Below are positions 1-5,164 of a stretch of 5,701 bases of DNA, piece after piece. A model generated the notes under the pieces. That model did not search any database, was not told the origin of the DNA, and saw nothing but the letters and a program-made list of their open reading frames with translations. Each line of letters starts with the position of its first letter. Position 1 is the first letter of the stretch. Source of the stretch: Phyllobacteriaceae bacterium (GTDB lineage Bacteria > Pseudomonadota > Alphaproteobacteria > Rhizobiales > Devosiaceae); assembly GCA_012799265.1 (NCBI GenBank), contig JAAZLP010000046.1, positions 1-5,701 of the forward strand, read 5' to 3'. The position numbers and the translations under genes are program-made.

Positions 1-307
1 CCCGGCGCACTTCGTCGATGCGCTTGAGATCGGCGGTGAGCTCAGTGCCATTGACGATGATCTGCCCCTCCTGGTGTTCCTCCAGGCGGTTGATGCAGCG
101 GATGAGCGTTGACTTGCCCGACCCCGAGGGTCCTGCGATGACGATACGCTCGCCCTTCATGACCCGCAGATTGATGTCGCGCAGCACGTGGAAGTCGCCA
201 TACCACTTGTGCATGCCGACCGCATCGATCGCGACCTCGGTCTTGGAGACCTGCATCTGGCTTGTATCGACCGTGCGGTCGACGGTGGTGTCTGAAACCT
301 GAGACAT
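1..307 (-). CDS. aapP: AapP, ATP-binding subunit of general L-amino-acid ABC transporter (5' part only, cut by window edge)
   Basis: This is the cytoplasmic ATPase that would power amino acid import through AapQ and AapM. Only the first 102 residues are in the window, and no stop codon is reached; family members are about 250-260 residues. The visible part begins MSQVSDTTVD and has a polar N-terminal extension of about 25 residues, as Aap/Bzt ATPases often do. The nucleotide-binding domain follows, with an aromatic A-loop residue near Y36 (KWYGDFHVL) and a perfect Walker A motif GPSGSGKST at residues 59-67. The Q-loop, signature motif and Walker B lie beyond the window. The ATG at 307 is chosen because an AGAGG ribosome binding site lies 8 nt upstream and overlaps the aapM stop codon. 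It is the last visible gene of the operon, 5 bp after aapM. ABC ATPase of the polar amino acid group is certain; the aapP name rests on the neighbours. Confidence 0.95.
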   Translation of the reverse strand, partial: MSQVSDTTVDRTVDTSQMQVSKTEVAIDAVGMHKWYGDFHVLRDINLRVMKGERIVIAGPSGSGKSTLIRCINRLEEHQEGQIIVNGTELTADLKRIDEVRR

Positions 308-312
308 TGACG

Positions 313-1440
313 CTACCTCTTGTAGCCAGTGTTGAGACGGTTCTCCATGTAGATGGAGTAGCGGGACATGCCGAAGCAGAAGACCCAGAACACCATCGCG
401 GCAAAGATATAGCCGGTGGTGGCGGTATTCGCCGACTGCCATTCAATGGCGGCGTCGTTCTTGGTTTTGACGGCTTCAAGCAGGTCGCGCATGCCGACGA
501 TGTAGACGAGTGACGTGTCCTTGAAGAGAGCGATGAAGTTGTTCACGATGCCCGGGATCACGTGCTTGAGCGCCTGGGGCAGGATGATGAACCACATCCG
601 TTTCCAGTAGCCCAGACCCAGAGCAGCCGCAGCCTCATACTGCCCCCGTGGGATTGCCTGGAGGCCGCCACGCACCACTTCGGCGACATAGGCCGAGGTG
701 AAGAGCGTCACGCCGACAAGCGCCCGGAGGAATTTGTCGACGGTCATGCCCTGCGGCATGAAGAGCGGCAGCATGACCGACGCCATGAACAGGATGGTGA
801 TCAGCGGCACAGCGCGGATCAGCTCGATGAACATGACGCAGACGGTCTTGATGATCGGCAACTGGGACTGTCGGCCGAGGGCAAGAATAATGCCCAAAGG
901 GAAGGACAGCGTGATACCGACGACCGAGAGGATCAGGGTCACAAGGAGCCCGCCCCACATTTCCGTCGGCACCGGACGCAGACCGAACATACCGCCTGCC
1001 AGCAGGATGTAGCTGAGCACCGGATAGACCAGCAGGATGAGCACTGCATTTGTGCGCTTGAACGGCACTTTGGGGATCAGCAGCGGGATCAGAAGCAGAG
1101 CGCCGAGCCCGAAAACGATGTTCGGACGCCAGAACTCCGTCGCCGGGTAGAAGCCGTAGATGAAGAACTCCATTTCGGCGGCAATGTAAGCCCAGCAAGC
1201 GCCCGCATTTTCCATGCGGCACTCTTCAACTGTGCCCCCGGGCCCTACGGCATTGCCGAAGAAAAAGCCCCAGAGCGGCGGGATGATCCAGGCGAGGAAC
1301 GCCAGGCCAAGGACAGTCAAGACGCTGTCGAGCGGCGTTGCGAAGAGGTTTTTCTTCATCCACACCATCGGACCACTGGTCGGCGATGGCGCGGGACGCG
1401 GCTCAACAAAATCGGAACGGACGAAACCAATGTCTGTCAT
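313..1440 (-). CDS. aapM: AapM, permease subunit of general L-amino-acid ABC transporter
   Basis: Inner-membrane permease of 375 residues that would pair with AapQ to form the translocation path. It is much longer than the roughly 220-240 residues of simple polar amino acid permeases such as HisM, as expected for the Aap/Bzt type. The extra length is a cytoplasmic start (1-32) plus added hydrophobic segments near 36-61, 106-123 and 131-152. The conserved permease core starts near residue 160, with hydrophobic stretches around 162-188, 197-228, 238-255, 289-306 and 343-358. The EAA coupling loop that contacts AapP is a full match: E269-A-A, G275, I285 and L287-P288. The family pattern YVAEVVRGGLQAIPRGQ is at 251-267. 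The ATG at 1440 is supported by a GGAGG site 5 nt upstream. The gene lies 9 bp after aapQ and 5 bp before aapP. No frameshift or missing residue is seen. BztC of Rhodobacter is the closest alternative name. Confidence 0.95.
   Translation of the reverse strand: MTDIGFVRSDFVEPRPAPSPTSGPMVWMKKNLFATPLDSVLTVLGLAFLAWIIPPLWGFFFGNAVGPGGTVEECRMENAGACWAYIAAEMEFFIYGFYPATEFWRPNIVFGLGALLLIPLLIPKVPFKRTNAVLILLVYPVLSYILLAGGMFGLRPVPTEMWGGLLVTLILSVVGITLSFPLGIILALGRQSQLPIIKTVCVMFIELIRAVPLITILFMASVMLPLFMPQGMTVDKFLRALVGVTLFTSAYVAEVVRGGLQAIPRGQYEAAAALGLGYWKRMWFIILPQALKHVIPGIVNNFIALFKDTSLVYIVGMRDLLEAVKTKNDAAIEWQSANTATTGYIFAAMVFWVFCFGMSRYSIYMENRLNTGYKR
316..320 (-). promoter_or_regulatory. Ribosome binding site of aapP, abutting the aapM stop codon
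   Basis: On the minus strand the bases read ACAAGAGGTAG, where AGAGG is the Shine-Dalgarno sequence and TAG is the aapM stop codon. The spacer to the aapP ATG is 8 nt. A ribosome ending aapM would sit over this site, which suggests translational coupling. The 8-mer ACAAGAGG recurs twice in the aapJ leader. Confidence 0.75.
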
Positions 1441-1445
1441 GGCAT

Positions 1446-1450
1446 CCTCC
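1446..1450 (-). promoter_or_regulatory. Ribosome binding site of aapM, overlapping the aapQ stop codon
   Basis: The minus strand reads TAGGAGGATGCCATG. TAG is the aapQ stop, GGAGG is the Shine-Dalgarno sequence and shares its first G with that stop, and the final ATG is the aapM start. The spacing fixes the start at 1440 and suggests that termination of aapQ feeds initiation of aapM. The inner ATG at 1445 is followed by CCA TGA and so cannot start a protein. Confidence 0.8.
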
Positions 1451-2640
1451 TACCGTTCCACCAGCTTAACCCGGGCGTTGTACCAGTTCATGATCGCCGA
1501 GGTGAGCAGGGAGAATGTGAGGTAAACCAGCATGGTGATGGCGATGCATTCGATCGCACGACCGGTCTGGTTGAGTGAGGTTCCGGAGAAGACGTTGACG
1601 AGTTCCGGATAGCCAATAGCCGCGCCGAGAGACGAGTTCTTCGTCAGGTTGAGATATTGGCTGGTCAGCGGAGGGATGATCACCCGCAGTGCCTGCGGGA
1701 CAATCACCAGACGCAGCCGGTCATTGTCCTTGAGACCGAGGGATTCGGCCGCTTCAGTCTGACCGTGGCTAACGGCCTGGATGCCGCCACGAACCGTCTC
1801 GGCGATAAAAGCCGCGGTATAGATGGTGAGGCCGAAAGCGAGTGCTACGAATTCCGGCGGCAATTGCAGGCCACCGCGGAAGTTGAAGCGCTCGAGCACC
1901 GGCACTTCGAAATCGACGCTGGCCCCACTGATCCAGAACACGAGACTGGTTACCCCGATCAGGATCGCCACGGAGGTGACGAAGACAGGGAAGCGCTTGC
2001 CCGTCTGCTCCAGACGCTTGCGTGCCCAATAACGCAGCGCGATGACGCCCAGGATGGCCAGGGCCAATCCAATCCAGACAAAGCCGAACTGTTCGTCCGG
2101 AATTGGCTTCGGGATCATGATCCCGCGCTGATTGATGAAGGAGTCGAACGGAAGCTCGAACGAGTTACGAACCGCCGGCATCGCCTTGAGAACGGCGAAA
2201 TACCAGAAGAACAGCTGCAGCAGCAGCGGGATGTTTCGGATCACCTCGATGTAAACGGTGGCGAGGCTCGAAACGATGAAGTTGGTGCTGAGGCGGGCTA
2301 TGCCAATGGTGAAGCCCAGGATCGTCGCGAAGAAGATGCCGACGACAGCCACCAGCAAGGTGTTCAGAAGGCCGACCAGGAAGGCTTCCCAGTAATAGGA
2401 GGCGCGAGACCATGGCAGCAGTGAGAAGGAAATGTCGAAACCGGCTGTGCGCCACAGGAAGTCAAAACCCGTGGTCTTATTCTGCGCTGCCAGGTTGGCA
2501 GCGGTGTTGCCGATAATCCAGAGTATAAAGCCTAGAAGCAGAGCTGCAACCACGACCTGATAGATGATCCCACGGATCACCGGATCGTTGAAAAAGCTCG
2601 CCCTTGGGGCTGCATCGCGCCCCGTATCGAGTGTGGTCAT
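1450..2640 (-). CDS. aapQ: AapQ, permease subunit of general L-amino-acid ABC transporter
   Basis: Inner-membrane permease of 396 residues, partner of AapM; the length is close to the roughly 400 residues known for rhizobial AapQ. After a short cytoplasmic start there is a hydrophobic segment at about 24-44. The permease core begins near 87 (FLVGLLNTLLVAVVGIFF). It is split by an insertion of about 100 residues (roughly 155-260) that carries two extra hydrophobic segments at 187-203 and 219-237, a feature of the Aap/Bzt permeases. The core resumes at FIAETVRGGIQAVSHGQ (278-294) and the EAA coupling loop E296-A-A, G302, V312, V314-P315. The last hydrophobic stretch is 364-384. I chose ATG 2640 because an AAGGGA site lies 9 nt upstream. 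The frame is open to a GTG at 2676, but that would add MQRLIAAKGQLH without a properly spaced binding site. It lies 112 bp after aapJ, across a hairpin. Confidence 0.95.
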   Translation of the reverse strand: MTTLDTGRDAAPRASFFNDPVIRGIIYQVVVAALLLGFILWIIGNTAANLAAQNKTTGFDFLWRTAGFDISFSLLPWSRASYYWEAFLVGLLNTLLVAVVGIFFATILGFTIGIARLSTNFIVSSLATVYIEVIRNIPLLLQLFFWYFAVLKAMPAVRNSFELPFDSFINQRGIMIPKPIPDEQFGFVWIGLALAILGVIALRYWARKRLEQTGKRFPVFVTSVAILIGVTSLVFWISGASVDFEVPVLERFNFRGGLQLPPEFVALAFGLTIYTAAFIAETVRGGIQAVSHGQTEAAESLGLKDNDRLRLVIVPQALRVIIPPLTSQYLNLTKNSSLGAAIGYPELVNVFSGTSLNQTGRAIECIAITMLVYLTFSLLTSAIMNWYNARVKLVER

Positions 2641-2649
2641 ATGTAGCTG

Positions 2650-2655
2650 TCCCTT
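2650..2655 (-). promoter_or_regulatory. Ribosome binding site of aapQ
   Basis: AAGGGA on the minus strand with a 9-nt spacer to the ATG at 2640. It decides between this start and the upstream in-frame GTG at 2676. Its first two bases also form the end of the second copy of a tandem GCGGCTAA repeat. Confidence 0.6.
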
Positions 2656-2671
2656 AGCCGCAATTAGCCGC
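2654..2671 (-). repeat. Tandem 8-mer GCGGCTAA, two copies 10 nt apart
   Basis: The minus strand reads GCGGCTAATTGCGGCTAA: two perfect copies at 2671-2664 and 2661-2654, separated by TT. The second runs into the aapQ ribosome binding site. The period of 10 is close to one DNA helical turn, so a protein site is possible. In RNA the copies could offer two alternative pairing partners near the binding site. No function is known to me; an 8-bp repeat could also be chance. Confidence 0.55.
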
Positions 2672-2703
2672 TGCACGCCCTATCGGCGCGGCACGCGACG
2701 GAA

Positions 2704-2738
2704 CAAAAAGTCCGGCGCTCCCCAATGGAGAGCGCCGG
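2704..2738 (-). terminator. Terminator-like hairpin between aapJ and aapQ
   Basis: Starting 14 nt after the aapJ TAA, the transcript can form a stem of 12 pairs (CCGGCGCTCTCC with GGGGAGCGCCGG, one of them G-U) around the 3-nt loop ATT. Two bases later comes TTTTT. This has the form of a Rho-independent terminator. Because aapQ follows on the same strand with no clear promoter of its own, I infer partial termination or 3'-end stabilisation of an aapJ-only message. This would yield more binding protein than permease, as is common in binding-protein transporter operons. Confidence 0.8.
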
Positions 2739-2752
2739 TTCAATTCGTTCGC

Positions 2753-3769
2753 TTAGCGGATCGGCGGGGAGTACTGAATGCCGCCGTCTTTCCACAGTGC
2801 GTTCAGACCACGTTCCAGACCAATCGGGGTCGACGGACCAACGTTACGTTCGTAGGTCTCGGCGTAGTTACCGACATGCTTGATGATCTGGTAAGCCCAG
2901 GCGTTGTCGAGGCCGAGCGGGGCACCGAATTCACCTTCAACGCCGAGGAGACGCTTGATGGCCGGGTTGTCCGAGCCGAGCTGTTCGTCAACGTTTGCCG
3001 AGCTCACGCCGAGTTCTTCAGCTTCGAGCAGCGCGAAGTAGGTCCAGCGAGCGATGTTGAACCACTGGGTGTCGCCAGCGCGAACCACCGGACCAAGGGG
3101 CTCCTTGGAGATGACTTCCGGCAGAATGATGTGATCATCCGGGTTGGCGAACTTGGAACGCTCAGCGGCCAGCGCCGAGGAGTCAGTGGTGTAGACGTCG
3201 CAACGGCCATCTTCATAGGCCTTCACAACTTCGTCCTGGTCCACGAACACGACGGTGTTGAATTCCATGCCGTTGGCGGCGAAGTAGTCGGCTGCGTTGA
3301 GTTCGGTGGTGGTGCCGGACTCGATGCAGATAGCGGCGCCGCTCAGGTCGAGAGCGGACTCGATGCCGTCGTCCTTGCGGACCATGAAGCCCTGGCCGTC
3401 ATAGAACATGGTGCCGACAAAGCTGATACCCAGCTGGGTGTCGCGGCTCATGGTCCAGGTCGTGGTACGGGAGAGAACGTCAACTTCACCAGCAGACAGC
3501 GCGGTGAAACGCTCCTGGCTGGTCAGCGAGGTGAAACGGACAGCGTCCGCATCATTGAAAATTGCTGCAGCCATGGCGCGGCAGAAGTCGACTTCGATGC
3601 CGGTCCAGACGTTGTTGGAGTCGGGAGCCGAGAAGCCCGGCACACCGCCGGTCACACCGCACTGGACATAACCCTTTGCCTTGACGTCGTCGAGAATGGC
3701 CGCTTGGGCGGCCGTCGCGCCGAGGCCCAACGAGGCCGCGACTGCGATCGATACGAGCGCTTTTTGCAT
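2753..3769 (-). CDS. aapJ: AapJ, periplasmic general L-amino-acid binding protein
   Basis: Solute-binding protein of 338 residues that captures amino acids in the periplasm and presents them to AapQ-AapM. The length fits AapJ (about 340) and exceeds simple binding proteins such as HisJ (about 260). The start MQKALVSIAVAASLGLG is a Sec signal peptide: K3, then a hydrophobic core, with probable cleavage at ATAAQA before A24. The family 3 solute-binding signature is complete at residues 57-70 (GIEVDFCRAMAAAI). The stretch around LSRTTTWTMSRD (99-110) and DVYTTDSSAL (191-200) fits the amino-acid pocket of this family, with R101 and D196 as candidate ligand contacts. C37, C63, C148 and C190 could form disulfides (inference). 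The ATG at 3769 is chosen because the signal peptide begins there and AAAGGG lies just upstream. An open extension to 3880 would bury the signal peptide. First gene of the operon. Confidence 0.96.
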   Translation of the reverse strand: MQKALVSIAVAASLGLGATAAQAAILDDVKAKGYVQCGVTGGVPGFSAPDSNNVWTGIEVDFCRAMAAAIFNDADAVRFTSLTSQERFTALSAGEVDVLSRTTTWTMSRDTQLGISFVGTMFYDGQGFMVRKDDGIESALDLSGAAICIESGTTTELNAADYFAANGMEFNTVVFVDQDEVVKAYEDGRCDVYTTDSSALAAERSKFANPDDHIILPEVISKEPLGPVVRAGDTQWFNIARWTYFALLEAEELGVSSANVDEQLGSDNPAIKRLLGVEGEFGAPLGLDNAWAYQIIKHVGNYAETYERNVGPSTPIGLERGLNALWKDGGIQYSPPIR

Positions 3770-3774
3770 TTTTA

Positions 3775-3816
3775 CCCTTTTTGTTTCCTGACCCTCTTGT
3801 TCGAAGCCCTCTTGTT
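3775..3816 (-). repeat. Three purine-rich repeats in the aapJ leader, the last serving as ribosome binding site
   Basis: On the minus strand AACAAGAGGG occurs at 3816-3807 and again, identical, at 3801-3792. A variant AACAAAAAGGG occurs at 3785-3775. The starts are 15 and 16 nt apart. The last copy supplies the AAAGGG Shine-Dalgarno sequence, with a 5-nt spacer to the aapJ ATG. The two upstream copies have no start codon behind them and so look like binding-site mimics. They also read as A-R-N triplets (AAC AAG AGG), a pattern known for RNA binding by Hfq; that link is inference. Confidence 0.8.
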
Positions 3817-3855
3817 GCCGGGGCCCCGAGCACCACCGCTTTGAGTACGGTTCGG

Positions 3856-3869
3856 ATGCTGGTAAGCAT
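3856..3869. repeat. Inverted repeat ATGCT-GGTA-AGCAT, possible operator
   Basis: Perfect 5-bp arms around 4 bp. It overlaps the downstream end of the candidate aapJ -10 box and the probable start of transcription, which is a usual place for a repressor site. The binding protein is not identifiable, and short arms like these do occur by chance. Confidence 0.35.
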
Positions 3870-3896
3870 GCAATATTCAATTGACCGTAACGTCAA
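3868..3896 (-). promoter_or_regulatory. Candidate sigma-70 promoter of aapJ
   Basis: The minus strand has TTGACG (3896-3891), an excellent -35 box, followed after 17 bp by TTGCAT (3873-3868), a poor -10 box. Transcription would start near 3861, giving a leader of about 90 nt that contains all three purine-rich repeats. The -35 match and spacing are good, but the -10 match is weak, and a regulated promoter would fit. No -24/-12 (RpoN) pair with correct spacing was found. Confidence 0.4.
3881..3896. repeat. Inverted repeat TTGAC-N6-GTCAA over the aapJ -35 box
   Basis: The sequence TTGACCGTAACGTCAA has 5-bp arms. One arm is the -35 box of the candidate aapJ promoter and the other is a TTGACC facing metC, so a bound regulator could affect both divergent genes. 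No good -10 box follows the metC-facing arm at 16-18 bp. Confidence 0.35.
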
Positions 3897-3973
3897 GGGC
3901 AGAAGGCGAGTTGGGACAATAAAGCTGTCACTCTTTTAGCCAACAGCCTGTCGATGATTTATTTTTGGGCACT

Positions 3974-3976
3974 GAG
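3974..3976 (+). promoter_or_regulatory. Weak ribosome binding site of metC
   Basis: GAG with a 6-nt spacer to the ATG at 3983 is the only purine cluster properly placed. It is weak compared with the aap sites. The upstream in-frame TTG at 3965 has a T-rich stretch before it and no binding site, so ATG 3983 is preferred. Confidence 0.4.
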
Positions 3977-3982
3977 ATTACT

Positions 3983-5164
3983 ATGCATGACTACAAAAAC
4001 GGCAAAGGTGGAGAACCGAGTGTAGAGACTGTGCTCACACATGCCGGTCGGGCCCCCGAGGAACAATTCGGCTTCGTGAACACCCCCGTTTTTCGTGGCT
4101 CTACCGTCCTTTACAATACCCTTGCCGATCTCGAAGCACAGAAGCAGCGCTTTCTCTACGGGCGAGCCGGAAATCCCACCACCGAAACTGTCGAATCAAT
4201 AGTCAACGAGCTCGAAGGCGGCCACGCCACCAAGCTCGTCCCCTCCGGGCTCGCAGCAATCACCATCGCGCTCATGGCCTGCGTAAAGTCGGGCGACGAC
4301 GTGCTGATCACCGACAGCGCCTATGAGCCGACACGGGCCTTCGCAGATCAGTTCTTGGTACCGATGGGGGTTAGCGTCCGCTACTACGATCCGCGGATAG
4401 GCGCTGGTCTGGCCGAACTCATGCAGCCCAACACAAGGGCTGTTTTCGCGGAAAGTCCGGGGTCGTTGACATTCGAAGTTCAGGACCTGCCCGCGCTGGC
4501 CAAGGTCGCGCATGACCACGGCGCCCGTCTCATCGTGGACAATAGCTGGGCCACACCGCTCTATCTCAAGCCGCTTCAGCTCGGCGCAGATATCGTCGTT
4601 CATGCGGCAACGAAAATGTTCGTCGGCCACTCCGACGTGCTCGCGGGGACGATCACGGCAACGGAAGAAGCCTGGCCGGACGTTTCGCGCGTTCGCGCGC
4701 TCTTGGGTTACTTCAGTTCAGGTGACGATGCCTATCTGGTGGCACGCGGCCTGCGGACCCTCTCCATCCGCATGAAGGAACATGAAGCCCGGGCGCTGGA
4801 GATTGCCAACTGGCTGCAGGGACAGGACGAGGTGGTACAGGTGCTCCACCCTGCCCTGCCCGACCACCCGGACCACGAGATTTTCAAGCGTGACTTCACC
4901 GGGTCAGGTAGCCTTTTCGGCATCGTCCTGAAACCAGCCCGACGCGAGGCGCTCGCGGCTTTCGTTGATCACATGCAGATTTTCGCGATGGGCTTTTCCT
5001 GGGGCGGCTATGAAAGCCTCTGCGTCCCATCCAAGGTTCGCAGGACGGTGCATCCGTGGTCGGCCGAAGGCCCTCTCCTGCGACTGCATATCGGCTTTGA
5101 GGGGGTAGACGATCTCAAAGCCGATCTGGCAGCGGCGCTAGAACGCTACACGGAAGCGCGTTGA
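3983..5164 (+). CDS. metC: Cystathionine beta-lyase (MetC), PLP-dependent
   Basis: Cytoplasmic enzyme of 393 residues that cleaves cystathionine to homocysteine, pyruvate and ammonia, the step before methionine synthase in transsulfuration. It belongs to the Cys/Met metabolism PLP family (about 390-400 residues) and is full length. The visible active-site set is complete: Y59 and R61 in LYGRAGNPT (cofactor phosphate), Y114 (stacks on the cofactor ring), D186 in VDNSWATP (pyridine nitrogen), K211 in HAATKMFVGHSD (Schiff base) and R367 in LLRLHIGFE (substrate carboxylate). GFSWGGYESL (337-346) favours a MetC-type beta-lyase over gamma-synthase or gamma-lyase relatives, although this family is often misassigned among its members. 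It is divergent from aapJ across 213 bp, and its 3' end overlaps the convergent PAP2 gene by 19 bp. No convincing promoter of its own was found. Confidence 0.92.
   Translation: MHDYKNGKGGEPSVETVLTHAGRAPEEQFGFVNTPVFRGSTVLYNTLADLEAQKQRFLYGRAGNPTTETVESIVNELEGGHATKLVPSGLAAITIALMACVKSGDDVLITDSAYEPTRAFADQFLVPMGVSVRYYDPRIGAGLAELMQPNTRAVFAESPGSLTFEVQDLPALAKVAHDHGARLIVDNSWATPLYLKPLQLGADIVVHAATKMFVGHSDVLAGTITATEEAWPDVSRVRALLGYFSSGDDAYLVARGLRTLSIRMKEHEARALEIANWLQGQDEVVQVLHPALPDHPDHEIFKRDFTGSGSLFGIVLKPARREALAAFVDHMQIFAMGFSWGGYESLCVPSKVRRTVHPWSAEGPLLRLHIGFEGVDDLKADLAAALERYTEAR

Noticed and set aside
562..1578. Plus-strand open frame of 338 codons opposite aapM
   Set aside because: It is antisense to a clear permease gene. 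Its product is rich in D, E, R, H and Q with no domain, as expected when hydrophobic codons are read in reverse, and it lacks a supported start.
1657..2424. Plus-strand open frame of 255 codons opposite aapQ
   Set aside because: Same kind of highly charged antisense shadow. It lies wholly inside aapQ, which has all the family motifs.
1450..2676. Longer aapQ beginning at the GTG at 2676
   Set aside because: No properly spaced ribosome binding site is present, and the extra residues overlap the tandem repeat; ATG 2640 has AAGGGA at a normal distance.
3819..3828. Palindrome CGGGGCCCCG in the aapJ leader
   Set aside because: A 10-bp GC-only palindrome without a loop or flanking symmetry is easily produced by chance in GC-rich DNA; there is no T-tract to make it a terminator.
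2564..3844. Plus-strand open frame of 426 codons opposite aapJ
   Set aside because: It is the longest frame in the window but is antisense to aapJ and crosses the aapJ-aapQ gap and its terminator. The translation is low-complexity (G, V, A, D, E) with no recognisable motif.
2753..3880. Longer aapJ beginning at the TTG at 3880
   Set aside because: The added 37 residues would precede a typical signal peptide, and the ATG at 3769 has a good ribosome binding site. The extension would also translate the leader repeats.
3856..3939. Plus-strand small open frame of 27 codons upstream of metC, with a second ATG at 3868
   Set aside because: No ribosome binding site precedes either ATG, and the frame runs through the candidate aapJ promoter. 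No support for translation.
3890..3990. Possible SAM-II riboswitch before metC
   Set aside because: SAM-II elements are known before methionine genes in alphaproteobacteria, so I looked for the pseudoknot elements. The CGCG-type first stem and the GAUAAAU and GCUAAA elements in proper order are not there on the plus strand; a GGCTAAAAGAG match on the minus strand faces the wrong gene.
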